Assembly (NCBI RefSeq): GCF_037126465.1
Contig: NC_088205.1
Span: 32,595,482-32,659,481 of the forward strand
Direction of reading: 5' to 3'
Source of the DNA: Ornithodoros turicata
Taxonomy: Eukaryota; Arthropoda; Arachnida; Ixodida; Argasidae
Length of the DNA stretch: 64,000 nucleotides
The stretch's first letter is position 1. Each line of letters begins with the position of its first letter. The notes beneath the pieces are model-generated. The model saw only the letters and a list, made by a program, of their open reading frames with translations. It was not told the DNA's origin and did no database searches. The translations under genes and the position numbers were made by a program. This document shows positions 46,372 to 59,027 of this stretch, piece by piece.

Positions 46372-47022
46372 TTGAAGTGCCTAATGAAAGTGAGGCCCAA
46401 GCTTCCTCCGTTCATAATCCACGCAACAGTTCCCACGACCCCTCCGTGGTCGCTTCCGCTCCCATCACTCTCCCTATCTGTCCCTGGCCTCAAGGTTCCA
46501 AAGCATCAAGTGCCACATTTCGTTCTTCAGCAGTTGGCAGCGGACATGATGCACCTTAAATATGCTGACCACACTGCCGTCTTCACTGATGGATCTTCCA
46601 CACGGGAGGGTTCGTCGTGTGCTTTTGCTGTCCCATCAAATGCAGTCGCACGTGGATATCGTCTCTCACATCATACGTCATCAACATCGGCGGAGCTGTA
46701 TGCCATTCTACTGTTTCTACAGCAGATCTCCAAACTTCCTCCGCGTGCCTGGGTGGTATACACCGATTCGTGGGCTGCTCTGCAATGTGTGGCAACCACG
46801 GGCCGTCGTGGGTCTCTAGCTTCCATCGTGGTAGACATTCTCCATCAAGTTCGGCGTCTACATGATGGAGGTCATCATATATCCCTGCAGTGGATTCCAG
46901 GTCACTGCGGTCTAAGAGGCAATGAGGAGGCTGACAGAGCAGCAACGGCTGCCCACGAGTCCCCGACAGCCGTGCCCATTGTGCTCTCGAGAGGCGACAG
47001 AAGGGCCTTACTAACTGCATGA
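46372..47022 (+). pseudogene. LINE RNase H domain
   Basis: VFTDGSSTREGSSCAF, TSSTSAELYAILLFLQ, WVVYTDSWAALQC and WIPGHCGLRGNEEADRAA carry the Asp-Glu-Asp-Asp active site of RNase H, which removes the RNA strand during copying. The domain itself has no break. It is one of the best preserved coding stretches in the window, but its start is not natural because the frame is a continuation of the RT. Confidence 0.88.
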
Positions 47023-47076
47023 TTTCAACCCCTGGCTCTGCAGCAATGGCGCAGGGACATCACGGCTCGATCTCTA

Positions 47077-47283
47077 ATGCATTCGGTAGACCCAAATCTG
47101 TCGTTTTCTTTCCCTGCCCGTCTCCTACGCCGTTTTACCTTCCTCCTGCGTAGACTCCGGCTCAATGTTACTTTCACCCCGCAATTCAAGTGTACGATCC
47201 GATGCTGTGACACGGGCCTCTGTTCCACCTGCGGTGTCGTGGCGACCGCCAAGCACATTCTTATGGAGTGTTCACTCTACTGA
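47077..47283 (+). pseudogene. LINE C-terminal zinc-knuckle-like region
   Basis: LCSTCGVVATAKHILMECSL gives the C-x2-C-x8-H-x4-C pattern found at the C-terminus of many I-, R1- and jockey-like ORF2 proteins. It follows the RNase H domain in another frame. Confidence 0.75.
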
Positions 47284-47880
47284 CCGCAAAGGCGGACATT
47301 GTGTGATGAGCTTGCCCGCATCAGCAAGGAGCCGCTCACCTTAGCTGCACTCATTGGCCCCTATGAAGATCCTGTGCTCCATCGTCGGGTTCTTCACCTG
47401 TTCACGGACTTCCTGTCGTAAACTGGACTGCTTCAGACGCTTTAGTTCTTTCTTGTGTTTTCATTCTTACTTCATCATCTTCACATAATGTTCCCGTCCA
47501 ATGGGGTAGGGTACCGCACCACCGCGGTGAAACACCCCATCTCATCGTCATCATTTATTGTTGTTGTTGTTGCATAGTCTTCATGGCGCACTTAGCACGA
47601 AATCTCGTTACTCATTAAAATTATTTTTAGATACTATTCTTCGTAGGTTTTGTCACTTGACGTGTAAATACAAAAAAACATTCGTGCATTCCCACCAGCA
47701 GGCACACATGAGCATATTAGCTAGTAGGACGAAACACTAATTCACCTACTCAGCATTTTACTTTCCTGCAAGTATTTTTGAATGATTTCTCACGTACATC
47801 AAGGGTATTACTCTTCCCGTCATAAAAGCGCAATTTCCAACAATATGGCCTTAGCTCCGGCAGATCTTATCAGTTATATC

Positions 47881-48503
47881 TAGGGATGTGCCAACCCAAT
47901 CCGCGAATCCTCGAATCCTACGCAGGGATTCGAGATTCGCGAATCCGAATCCCAGTGCCCAAAGCGGCGAATCGAATCTTTCGAATCCACCAGCCACGTT
48001 TTTTCTTCTTTTGTTTCTTTTTTTTTTTTTTTTCAAATTGGCGTTTTCTGAGTCGCCCGGAAACCGCATTGGCTGACAGGTGTTTTCTTGTTTGTTTGTT
48101 TACATTGCTCTGGACTGAAGGCGTTTAGGCAGGAACTGTTACATCACAAGTTTAAAAGTCAACCTGGTTTTGTTTTTGATTGTTGCTTAGTTTTATGGAA
48201 ATAATTCAGACTCGAGTATTTATGTGTTTCTTGTAGTCGATGAACAACATGTTAAATAAATTACGTTTAAGAAGAATTACATGGGTATATTTTCTCCTGA
48301 AACTGAAGCACCATTAAATTTTTTTTTCATTAAATAAAGGTATCATATTCTGCTTTAAAACACTTTTCACTATAAGTGTTGTTTTTTTTCTTCTGACTTT
48401 TTAATCTCTTTTCAAAGAAAGGATTCGAGAGATTCGTGGATTCGTAGAACCTTCCTTAGGTTCGGTTTCGGATTCGAAAAATTCTGGATTCGTCCCACCT
48501 ATA
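47881..48503. mobile_element. hAT-like element with GGATTCG iterons, 623 bp
   Basis: It starts TAGGGATGTGCCAACCC; the right end reads GGATTCGTCCCACCTATA. The 8-bp duplication GTTATATC lies at 47873-47880 and 48504-48511. GAATCC, GGATTCG and GCGAATCC are dense in the first 115 bp and the last 85 bp, with AT-rich sequence between. Non-autonomous. The right end has two extra bases beyond strict symmetry. Confidence 0.78.
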
Positions 48504-48511
48504 GTTATATC

Positions 48512-49633
48512 AGTTATATTCTTATATTTTCACACGCAGGTCTCCCACAGGAACATCGATGTCATCCTTCATCTTCGTCCCTTTCGATGACGCTTTTCTC
48601 TCCTGATTGTTGGGAGAACTGGGGTGTGTGAAGAACTGGACAACCTGAATGCTGGAAGAACTATGGTGATGCTAATGTTGCGCGGTTGCGAAATCGCCGC
48701 TCTGAGCAATAGCTGTCGACCACGTTCCTAATAGTTAGAAAACCGTATGACAATTTTATAGTTCAAAGCTATCGAACAACACTGAGGAAATAAAGGTTAT
48801 TGCTGTATAATGCCGTCACGGAAAATGGTGCCCTCCGCTAAAGCCCTACGCTTCATTGCAACATTGAAAGCTTGTCTGCTATAGAGTCCAAAGATCTTCG
48901 GCATCCAAAGCAGGTCGTTTCTAAATTCAATGCTGTAGAGGAATTGGCGTACATTATACTGTACCGTGCATTAGACTCTTTTTTGTATGTACTGTATTTC
49001 AGAAATAACAAAATCACGGTAAAAGATATGAATGATTCACGCCTGGCTGTCGTGTGTGAAAAGAGAGAGAGAAAAAAAAAAGCTCTTTTTTCGACTTTTT
49101 GTGCTGTCTATCCCCGCACCCCGCATTGCCTCGAGCGGGTGAATCTTGAAATATGTGATAAAACATTAAGCCACGCAGCAGCAAAAAAACCCATCCCCAT
49201 TTTTTTCTTTATTCACATCACATCACATCACAACCAGACAAAGGAGAAACAAACAAGGGCAAGGCTAACTACGAACTCATAACTAACTTTTATTTTTCCT
49301 CACACACTTATATAGAGGTAGAGCTAAAAAGTACCTGAACCATTTTTTGCACGTCAGAGCTAATTCCTAAGATAAAGAATTTCATCTTGAAGTAAGTTCA
49401 CGGACTCCCCTCGCTCGTGAAGGCTTTCTATATTTCCTATTTTGCTAATACCGGAGGGAAGCTTTTACCCAAGACATTATGAAGGAAGTCGTGAATAGCT
49501 AGTGAATTTAAAATTCCCCGTACGGTAAGTCTCTTCGTCTAGGGCACAGACGACCAAATGATTGCCAAGCTGCTTGAGTCTCCACGGACTTCTACTGCCC
49601 ACCGTCGGAAAATGCCCGCGATGAGCTCCTATC
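48512..49633. other. Unassigned 1.1 kb interval
   Basis: A 136-codon frame at 48872-49282 (+) has no recognisable domain and low-complexity Lys/Phe stretches. I see no element ends. Confidence 0.35.
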
Positions 49634-50912
49634 TGGGTAATTCCATTTTAAATCGACCAAGGTCCGCCGATTACATTGTTTGATTTCAGTGAAAAAAATA
49701 TATGTTGGAACCGACCTTAAGTGAATACGAAAGCAGGTTCCCGGAGCTTCCTACGATCAACCAGTCCACAGGTGGAGAGGGGGTAAGGTGGCGCCGTCTT
49801 CGCAACGTGATTTTTTCTCGCGAATTTGCAGCCTTACTGACGCCATTTCATTCGCGTCACAGCCCTCATATCTTGCACACGTAAAGTCTGGGCACTCTAG
49901 TACACCTGTACGGAGTGCAAATGGTCATACTTTAAAGGGACGCCGAAGAAAAAAAAATGCCGAAATCAGCAGATATGTCAAAAATTGCACATTTTTAGCG
50001 CTCATAGCTCCTCGACGGCAGGTCAGATATCTGGAAATGAAGTATATTTTTGATTTACAATTTTTCCTCTATCGTTCAATAAATAGAACACCATTCTATC
50101 CCGTTTCGTTGCCGAAAGAGATGTCAGTAAAGTTACGTGAGAGCAGAAAATTGCCGATGTTTGGTATGGCATACACCAGCTGCTGCAATACTTATTCTAA
50201 TAATTTTGCGCTTACTGAAAGGTCAATGTATCCCCTAAATGCAGCTCTGCAAAAATATGTTGCACTATTTTAGTAGGGTGAACGCCGCGAATTTTTTTCT
50301 GTGCCCACGTCTCGCCGTTGCGGCCTTGCACTCCGACTCCACTTTCAAGTGGCACGCCATCGTGCGTTTCTCGTTTCACAGGGCCTTCGGTCTCCCTGAT
50401 GAAGCACTGATTCCCGCCGCTGGGACTTATTTGTGGACATGTCCACGTCGGCATTCTTATTTACGTGCAACCCTTTTATATGCCGTTGCGAGACAAACAG
50501 ATGGCGTCTGTCTGCTATACCGCTGCAACTGAGAGTGGAATACTGACTCGTGATATGTAGCTGAGTATAGCAATAACTTTTGCAACAGCGCTTTTTCTTC
50601 AGCGTCCCTTTAAAGTGTGACCATTTGCACTCCGTACAGGTATACTAGAGTGCTCAGACTTTACATGTGCCAGCTATGAGGGTTGTGACGTGAATGAAAT
50701 GGCGTTAGCAAGGCTGCAAAGTCGCGAGAAAAAAATCACGTAGCGAGGACGGCGCCACCTTACTCCCTCTCCATAAGTGGACTGATTGGTCGTGGGAAGC
50801 TCCGGGAACCTGCTTTCGTATTCAATTAAAGCCGTTTCCAACATATATTTTTTTCACTAAAATCAAGAAATGTGATCGGCGGACCTTGGTGGATTTAAAA
50901 TGGAATTACCCA
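49634..50912. mobile_element. Foldback element with arms of about 320 bp
   Basis: TGGGTAATTCCATTTTAAAT at 49634 is mirrored by ATTTAAAATGGAATTACCCA ending at 50912. The arms match at roughly 90% through GCAAATGGTCATACTTTAAA (about 49916) and TTTAAAGTGTGACCATTTGC (about 50610). The interior (49955-50595) is unique and has a 161-codon frame overlapping the left arm with no known domain. No clean target duplication was found. Confidence 0.8.
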
Positions 50913-52675
50913 TATGTTTCCTCTCAAGGAGCCCGTCAATGCGGCTTTTCTTTTCTTTTGCACTCATTGCATTGCTGGCATCAGGGGGGCCGGGCTCGGC
51001 CGAGTAAGCGGGAGAGCTGCCATCCGTTGGTCATGGTTGGTTGCTTCATTCCGCTAAACTTGAATTGCTCGTTTTCCCAAATTCGTCACTTCTCGAATTC
51101 GGCACACTATGTGCATATGTCATATAACAAATAAGCAGTGAATATTTTCCACTACATTAGTTACGTGTGTGCTGTTCGTAGGCCGCTTTATTATTAGAGA
51201 AACTCGACAGATCAAAGTAAGGAATGGCGGATGGATTCGGTTTGCATACTTCCGGTTCCTATTCGTTCGCACAGCAGCATGAAGATGATGGTTAATTGTG
51301 TGTATTCATCTACGGATTGCTGTTGTCTTCGGAAATGCATGGCTATATTCCTTACGATTTATTTATTCCGCTCGCAAAGCATACAAACGCTGCTTCAACA
51401 CGTCATAGGTGGTAAACATATTCATCCGTGTCTCTGGAAAGCAAAAGGTTCGCGGTGCTGTAGATGATCTCACAGGTAAGATATGATTGACAACGTTAAC
51501 GCTGTGATACCGCTAGCGCCACTCAATTCTACACGATCCCAGAAGGGCCGTACGTAGCACTACAATGTACAGGCATAGTACAGGGCTTGCCTCGCTTCTT
51601 TCGCTAGCAGTCGTTCCCTCCATCGGCCCGTTTCGCCAGCCACCTGAAGCTCCCATAGAGGCAATGGTACAGGGAAAATGGCGGGCTCCTAAACCACGTG
51701 ATCTCCCAGAGATCAACAGCGCCGAAAAAGCTGGGGACCAATTGCGCATGCGCAGACAAAGCTCCTTAACTTACCTTAACTAGCCTTCTTCCCCTTCTTT
51801 CCTCGGGTGCTTCAACGCCGAAAACCAGCTCAAAAGCCAATCGCTGTGAGCACAGCATCCAATACGTACAGATGTACAGTTTTCGAAAACAGCTGGACCA
51901 GGTGTGTTGCTGTTGCCGGTGGCTGCGGGAGCATTAAAAATACAATAAACAATTTGTTATGAACGGGCACTCGATGTTGATTTGATATTTGAACACCAAA
52001 GCGCACGTGTCACAAACGTTCGCAGCTCAAAGTGACTGAACGACTGCGACGTGAGGGGCAACTAGCATGACCAGCTCATATAATTGGATTAGTGGCATAT
52101 CCGAAACGCTCAACTTACCGCTGGGTGAGCCATTCCGTGTTCACATTATCCGTCTGCCACAGTCTCAATCGGAAGCATCGAAACTACCCGTTAGCGTCTG
52201 CGAAAACAACGGTCGTAGTCTGAGAGGACCCCCACGCGTGGATGGAACTCCTCCATCTTTTCTCTTTCTCCTCCGGTCGACCGCCCTTTCGGATCCTCGC
52301 TCCTGAATCAAATGACTCTCGCCCAATCAGCGCGAAGTAAAACTGACGTCAATTCTCGGAGACCAATGAGCACCCACATATTTAGACATACATCAGGCAG
52401 TCAATGAGGGATATTAAGGACAAGTTTTCTTTTTATTCAACCCGCGTAAACCGCGAGCTGGGTATGACATAGCGTCACGTGACCTTGGAGTAGCCACCCT
52501 TCCCCGGGAATTTTCGAACGGTCGGACTCATCCTGCGCTGAAGATGGCGGACGTTGAAAAGAGAAGATGCGCTACGTCGTCTATTCACTAGACAAAACGA
52601 AATGAGTACGACAGAGTATGCTCTCGAACGAAACTTGCCGCAACATCTTTGCACTCTAACATAAAGAAAGCACGA
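50913..52675. other. Unassigned 1.8 kb interval
   Basis: Several frames of 70-82 codons lack domains. TAGTACAGGGCTTGCCTCGC near 51578 resembles the LINE 3'-UTR landmark at 55270-55300, so a LINE 3' fragment may be present. Nothing else is recognised. Confidence 0.35.
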
Positions 52676-53216
52676 CTCACTTCTCGACCACGTTGTGACT
52701 AATCTTTGTGATCATAACCTGATTTATGGGGTTGCCGGGTGTGACATCTCGGACCATGAGCTCACATATGTTGGCCGTAAGGGGACGCCTTCACGTGATT
52801 TGGGCACACACGTTAACCTTGTTTCACTCGAGAGTCGCCTTCGTCAGCTCACATGGGATTTTTCCTCATATACTGACACATCGGAAAAGACGAATTACTT
52901 TCTTGCAGCACTCTCTGGGTTGATTAAAGAATCGACCGTAACCTCAGTTTTGAGCAAGCGTTGCGCGATTAAACAACCATGGATCACTAATGCAATTCTT
53001 CAAAGCATTAAGCATAAAAATAATCTATATACTAAACGCTAAACTAATATCTATATACGCCGCTCTCCATTCAATCACCACCTTCGTTCTCGTTATACTG
53101 CTTATAACAATACCCTCAGAAATGTCCGGCGCGCCGCTAAACGTAACTATTTTTCTAAGGTTATCAGCGAGACCAACGGTAGTCCCAAAACCACGTGGAA
53201 CACAATCAATCGCATT

Positions 53217-53927
53217 TTGGGTAAAAGTAATGGGCAGATACATACTGACATTTCACTCCAAAATAACGACGAACTGGTAAGTGTTCCTGATAAAGTGGCA
53301 TACATGCTCAATTACTACTTTACTAATATAACGAAGAGCGTGTCTTTATTGAATGGTACAGGTTTGGAAGTTTCACTTCCACCGTCAAACCCGCATTCTT
53401 TCTTTCTAGACCCAACCACACCAGATGAAGTGCTTTCCACTATAAGATATCTGAAAAGTTCAAAGTCATCTGGCCATGACGGTTTATCTTCATCTCTTCT
53501 TAAACAAGTGGGACACCTATTGGCCCAACCGCTGTCAGTGCTAGCAAATAGCATGGTTTTACAAGGGACGTTCCCTGACGAACTGAAACTGGCGAAGGTT
53601 GTACCTGTCCATAAAAAAGGAACCAGAGTGGATGTAGGAAATTATCGTCCCATATCGATACTTCCTGCGATCAGCAAGGTGTTTGAAAAGTTAATACTTA
53701 ACCGACTAGAAAGATTCTTTAACAGACATAAGATAATACATCCGCTCCAGTTCGGCTTTCGCAAAGGTAAATCCACAACTTTAGCATTAATAAACGCGAC
53801 CGAACAGATAAAGAAGAATATCGAACAAAAACTGCTTACAATGGGCATTTTTGGGGACCTGACAAATGCGTTTGGTTTAATTGATCACAAAATACTTCTA
53901 CAAAAGGCATACAGGTATGGAATTTGA
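53217..53927 (+). pseudogene. LINE reverse transcriptase, fingers to palm
   Basis: Contains SSKSSGHDGLSSSLLKQV, AKVVPVHKKGTRVDVGNYRP and FQF/LQFGFRKGKSTTLALINA-type motifs in order. The palm motif reads MGIFGDLTNAFGLIDH where relatives have FIDLTKAFD: the first Asp is kept, but the AFD Asp is Gly. The start is internal: coding similarity extends upstream (RRAAKRNYFSKVISETN near 53130-53180). Confidence 0.85.
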
Positions 53928-54019
53928 GGACTTCCGCTCACTTTGCTTTAGAGCTACTTGCAAAATAGAATGCAGTATGTTCATGTCTCGGGCCACGATT
54001 CTTCTATTAAAGCTTTATC

Positions 54020-54276
54020 AATGAGGCTTGTGCAGTGACGTCATGTTTGGTCACGTGACATTGGAAAACATATTGCCATACCGGAGTTACAGTAGGAGGG
54101 CATGCCGTGAATTGTAGCGGTATGCATGCAATTACGAGAGAAAATAGCAAAAACACATGCTGCTGACTCGTTCGGCCCGCAGTAAGACGCCTGTGACGCA
54201 TCCCCATGTTTTCCCATGTCACGTGGCTCCAAGGCGTGCAAGGGCTGCGCATGACGTCACGTGCACAAGCCTCATT
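54020..54276. mobile_element. TIR element of about 257 bp inside the LINE
   Basis: AATGAGGCTTGTGCAGTGAC at the left is mirrored by GTCACGTGCACAAGCCTCATT at the right. It separates the RT segment ending SIKALS from GVPQRSILGP, which are adjacent in intact relatives. The exact border and duplication are unclear because the flanks share bases with the repeats. A CAC/GTG and CATGACGTCA-rich interior is noted. Confidence 0.7.
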
Positions 54277-54551
54277 GGCGTTCCTCAGAGGTCAATTTTG
54301 GGTCCCTTCCTTTTTCTTATGTATATCAACGACCATCTCTGTCTGAGAAGTGTTTCTTATATGCCGACGACACCAATGTTTTTGTTGAAGACCCCACTAT
54401 TGCAGGGCTGTTCGTGAAGGCTGATAACGTTTTAACGAAGTTCCCGCATGGTTGACAGCTAACAAACTCGTTCCTAACATAGATAAGACTTCATATGTAA
54501 TCTTTCGGACACGCCAAAAATTGCTTGACCTAACCAATACACGTTCCATAT

Positions 54552-55197
54552 TTGTGGGCGTTCCCTGTCAAGAACGACATCCGTGAAATTCTTGGGGGTT
54601 ATCTTGAATCAACATCGTGGACTAACCATATCCGGTTTGTGCGTTCCAAGGTCACCAGCGGGCTCCATGCTCTTTCAAGAATTCGATACCTGGTCCCCGT
54701 CACTTGTCTCCTAATGGTCTTCCATGCTCTAATCCAATCGCATATTTCTTATGCCCTGGAAGTTAATGGGCTCATTTATTCATCCAGCCTGCTTCCTCTA
54801 CTCCACGCTCAGAAGTGCGCAATGCGCATAATGATGTTCGCACATCCCCGCGATAGTATCTCATTTGCATTCCAGTGTCTGTCTATCCAGAGCATATACA
54901 ATTTACTGAAATACAAAGTTGCCATCCTAATCTACAGATTATGCAACCGGCATGATCTCAGATCATCTTACTTCAATCACACATCTACAAAAACATTATT
55001 CGCTGCGGTGCGAACCTGGTATGCTACAGGTACCTCAACCTCGAACGAATTACGGTATTTATTCAATGAGTTATTTCGGATCCAATGTCTGGAATTCATT
55101 GCCGTCTCATATACGGTCCCTAACATCTTTTCCCCACTTTAAGTATCAGTTACGCAGTTTCTTACACTCCCAGCATAATGCTCCATCATCAATGTAG
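54552..55197 (+). pseudogene. LINE ORF2 C-terminal region
   Basis: VRSKVTSGLHALSRIRYLV and ALIQSHISYALEVNGLIY match 25919-26563. The last part (SYFGSNVWNSLPSHIRSLTS) lies in a second overlapping frame from 54952, so a frameshift sits near 54950. YADDTNVFVED is just upstream in yet another frame near 54360. Confidence 0.82.
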
Positions 55198-55354
55198 ATG
55201 TAACCATAGGATGAATTAAATGATAACATGATGTTTTGGTTAAAATTGTTTTTCTCAACTACTGTACTACACGGGACTGTACTACAGGGCTTGCTCTCAC
55301 AGTCCCGCTTTGTGTACATTTTTGCAACATAGACTAAATAAAGATTACCAAAGA

Positions 55355-56660
55355 TTACCAAAGACGCGTCTTCTACAAAATAATATCGGTACTCTTCTAC
55401 CAGTGATACTGCAAATTAAATCTATGACAAATAAGAGACAAACGCCTAAACAGACGACACCGAACACTGACTGCTGGTTCGACCACTATATGTCGAAACC
55501 AAAAGCGAAACTTTAGTCGCGAGAACGGTGTTCTATGAAAAATGCAGCCTATTCTCTAAAACGTAGTTCGATAAAATGAACCTTCCTTTCGCTAAAACGT
55601 AATTCGCTAAACTGTAACCTCTTCTCTAAAACGTTATTCTCTAAATTACGCTCGCAAAACTGTATGGGAACCTTTTTCCCCACACATTTCTACATACAGA
55701 ACCTAGAGGGACTATCGGGGGGCAAAACATCATTTTTCCCGCGAACCCCGAACCGCTCGATTCCATACGTTACCCTCCCCCCCTCCCGCCCCCATCGTTC
55801 CATATGCAAAAAATACGAGGCCTGGAGGCCGTTGCTCCCTTTTTAAGTAGCGTAGTATGAAAGGAAGATAAACTGTTAAAAGAAAATACGTTAAGGAATC
55901 TTTTAATTCAGTGAGTTGCACAAAACGTCGAGGCCAGACAAGCGATAATAATCGAACCGAAAGTCCAGGTGCGTTCAAGTAGTTTCGCCTGCTCCAGAGC
56001 AATTAAACAACATGCGTGGAGGCTACATCCTGATAAGCGAACGGGAGACGGGTCTGAATACTCACCCTGCGCGGTTAGCTGCGCACACGCAGGGCTCGAA
56101 GGCCTTGCGTGTGTGTGTGTTTGTCATCTCCGTCCTCAGGTTCAAGGTTTCTCCTGATGGAACTAGGCGTGTGAGCCTTTCCCAATCCCGCCCCCCTTCC
56201 CGCAGACAAGACAAGGGTGTTTCAGAAAATTGTTGTGAGCGGCGATTCTGAACACTACGGCTCGATACAGTGCTGACTTCTTCCACAGAAGAGAGAGGGC
56301 GCAGACTAGCTAGCTGGTGCAAAACTATAACGAAAAACCGAGAGACACGGGTCACGAAGATGACACGACAGATATTCATGATTTATCTGTTGTTCTTGTT
56401 TCCCATGTCATCATCGTGTTCCGTATATATAGGCTTTTTTTGTCCAGTTTAACCACTTTTTCCGGTACCGTATCAGGTTTCCCTATCTTTAAGTCGCCGT
56501 CCTGCTTTTGTATCGCTGGTGCGATCACGCATGTGGGGGATACATGTGTATCTGCATGCTTCTTTCCACGGTAGGGGTGTGAATCAACAAGACAGATAAG
56601 ATTTAACCTTCTCCATTCAACCGTATTTAAGGGAAAACCTTCCAAAGCATATCGCCAAGG
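55355..56660. other. Unassigned 1.3 kb interval
   Basis: No domain-bearing frame or element end. Near 55550-55650 a TCTAAAACGTTATTC / GCTAAAACGTAATTC motif repeats about four times. Confidence 0.4.
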
Positions 56661-57160
56661 TACGAGGGGTGTTCAAGTCAAACCGGGACTTTCTGTCTCC
56701 TGAGTGTACAAATGGCTCGCGCTACATCTTTTTTGTCATTTTCACACACGACAGGCCTCCGCGTTGACCACGTGGTGGTTCAAAGTTTGTGCAAAACAGA
56801 AGACACGTGCTGGACAAGATGGCCGACAACGAGGTGGGCGCGCACATCGAACAGCGAATTTTATTTATTTATTTATTTATTTCCATACCCTCAGGGCCAT
56901 GAGGCATTGAAGAGGGGAGGGGCAGTACAACACTGAAAAAAAAAAAAAAACAATAAAAAAGGACAACATAGAGCAAGTCTCAGTCTCTGTAGAGATAGTG
57001 ACACAAAAAATAGCACAAAAAAGTTAGTCATCAAAGTAAATCAGATAAGGTGTCCCTGAAGGTGGGCGAGTCCCAACGCGGTGCGAACAAAGAAGGAGTT
57101 AGAGAAAGCACTAGTATATGCATGCGGAATGCGCACTTTACGGAAATGGTCAATGCGGTG

Positions 57161-57462
57161 TGACCAGCTCCGGTGGCGCAGCGGTAACGCGTGCGCTTGG
57201 AGACTGGGAGGTCCGCGGTTCGAATCCGCGGGCCGGCTGTGCCGTCTGGGGTTTTTCCTGGGTTTCCCTCAGATGTGTAATAGGCGTATGCCGGCACAGT
57301 TCCCCTGAAGTCGGCCCATGGACGCAGCTATCCTCCCCCCGAGCGGATTCCGCTCGGTCTTCCACTTCACCCTTTCCTCTCCTCCTCTCTTTCCCGAGAA
57401 ACATGCCGCCTAATCAGGCAGACAGACCTCTCGGGTTCCTCCCAACGACACTCCTCCTCCTC
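57161..57462 (+). mobile_element. tRNA-derived SINE, copy 2, with target duplication
   Basis: A box GTGGCGCAGCGGTAACGCG and B box GGTTCGAATCC are well kept; the body is GGCTGTGCCGTCTGGGGTTT and onward, and the tail is a CTC run. The 12-bp duplication GTCAATGCGGTG lies at 57149-57160 and 57463-57474. Younger and more complete than the copy at 25048. RNA polymerase III promoter boxes are intact. Confidence 0.9.
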
Positions 57463-57755
57463 GTCAATGCGGTGCGAAGTGTAAGTGGCAGATGAAATGT
57501 ATCAGGAGAGAATGGGATCGTTATGATAGAATACCTTATGGAAAAGTGACAAACGAGCATTCTTGCGACGAGATGCTAACAAGGATGCGACAAGATGCTT
57601 TTCATGATACTGACACTTGATGTACGTTGGTAGTTTGAGAGTATAAAACGGCTGGCTCGGTTTTGTATCGACTCTAACATTTTGATGAGGTTATCTGTTC
57701 CAGGATCCCTTACCGATGATGCGTACTCTAATTTTGGTCGCACGAGAGACCTATA

Positions 57756-58578
57756 CAGGGTGTCCCACCGAAAAAGGGCCAGGGGCTAAAGAAAACACGG
57801 AGTGTTCTACACAAATGGAACCAACTGCACGTGCTTGGCAGTTGTGTGGTTTATCCAAAAATATTTTTTCATTGCCCCTTGTCAATTAATTAGCGGCAAT
57901 CAATTTTCTAACTTTTTAATTATCGGTTTTAGCTCTCAGATGTCAATGAGGAAGTTGTAGTACATGTCGAAAAAGACACAACTGAAGTGGTTCGAGGCCG
58001 CTATGGCTTGTGGTTTCGTTTTTTCCCGGGTTTAAAAGTAGGTTTCAGATGCCGTGCGGACCGCAGATCGCTGCCCACAATCCGGCACCCGCGCGCGACG
58101 ATTCCAGCGCCCTCCGGCGTACATTAACCTTGAGATTAGCGCTTGGAGACCATCCTTGGGACACGTCACACAAGAGGAAGATATTTCACCTGTTTCACGG
58201 CACACCTATCAGAGTGCACTGCAATTGTCGCGCGCGCGCGCCGAATTATGGGGAGCGCTCTGTGGTGCGCGTGGCTCCTGAAACCAGTTTTTAAACCCGA
58301 AAAAAAAAAAAAAAACGAAACCACAAGACATAACAACCTCGAACGACTTCAGTTGCGTGTTTTTCGACATGCACTACAACTTCCTCGTTGACATCTGAGA
58401 GCTAAAACCGATAATTAAAAAGTTAGAAAATTAATTAACGCTAATTAATTGACAAGGGACGATGAAAAAATATTTTTGGATAGACCACACAACTGCCATG
58501 CACGTACAGTTGGTTCCATTTGTGTAGAGCACTCCGTTTTTTCTTTAGCCCCTGGCCCTTTTTTGGTGGGACACCCTG
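57756..58578. mobile_element. TA-flanked MITE with 280-bp inverted repeats, 823 bp
   Basis: It starts CAGGGTGTCCCACCGAAAAA and ends TTTTTTGGTGGGACACCCTG. The arms of about 280 bp match closely. TA lies at 57754-57755 and 58579-58580. Removing the element with one TA restores the LINE frame as KLQLYRSLVRP, which shows the duplication is exactly TA (Tc1/mariner type). The central 250 bp has no known domain. Confidence 0.9.
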
Positions 58579-59027
58579 TATAGCTGTAGCTTAACCTTGG
58601 ACGGGGCCATGTAGAATGAGCGTCTGATGAAGCCAAGAGAAGAGTTAGCTGAATTACAAATATGCGTGATATGGGACTTCCAAGGGAGGTCTGATGAGAT
58701 ATGAACACCGAGATACTTATATTCAGATATTTGATCGAGAGGGACATCGTTAATTTTATATGAAAACGTGGGTGGCTGACTACGTGAGCGCGAGATTCTT
58801 AAACATTTACATTTCTTAATATTTATTTCCATGGACCAAGCTGAGCACCAGTCAAGAACGGAGTCTAGGTCTGACTGCAGAATATGAAGGTCAGAGGGGT
58901 TAGTTATGTCTCGAAAGATTACACAGTCGTCGGCATAAAGCCGAATGGAAGACCTGACGCACCCAGGTAAATCATTAATGTATATGAGAAAAAGTAGCGG
59001 GCCAAGATGGGAACCCTGAATTGTCAT
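58545..59027 (-). pseudogene. LINE reverse transcriptase fragment with YADD
   Basis: IRLYADDCVIFRDITNPSDL and YKYLGVHISSDLPWKSHI are RT palm and thumb motifs. The frame runs into the MITE at 58578, where the last residues (RVSHQKRARG) are read from the MITE and are not LINE. Its start is the 5' truncation point. Confidence 0.87.

Larger units (their letters stand above)
44943..47580 (+). mobile_element. I-clade-like LINE, 5'-truncated, with RNase H
   Basis: The order is RT, RNase H, then a zinc-knuckle-like motif, then a 3' end in TTG repeats (47557-47571). An RNase H domain after the RT is typical of the I group of non-LTR elements. The copy lacks the endonuclease and ORF1, carries a frameshift in a T run near 45660 and has stops near 45913 and 46354, so it is inactive. 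Confidence 0.88.
52676..55350 (+). mobile_element. Long LINE copy (endonuclease end, RT, 3' UTR), split by a MITE
   Basis: Starts in the C-terminus of the endonuclease (CDISDHEL, the SDH catalytic motif), continues through the RT and ends in AAATAAAGATTACCAAAGATTACC near 55350. Same family as 1-2090 and 25890-26840. Frameshifts near 53040, 54320 and 54900, plus a MITE at about 54020-54276, disable it. Confidence 0.87.

Noticed and set aside
49788..50273. 161-codon + strand open frame
   Set aside because: Starts inside the left arm of a foldback and has no known domain; likely chance.
57167..57240. Possible tRNA gene on the + strand
   Set aside because: Head of a SINE with a 12-bp target duplication and a CTC tail.
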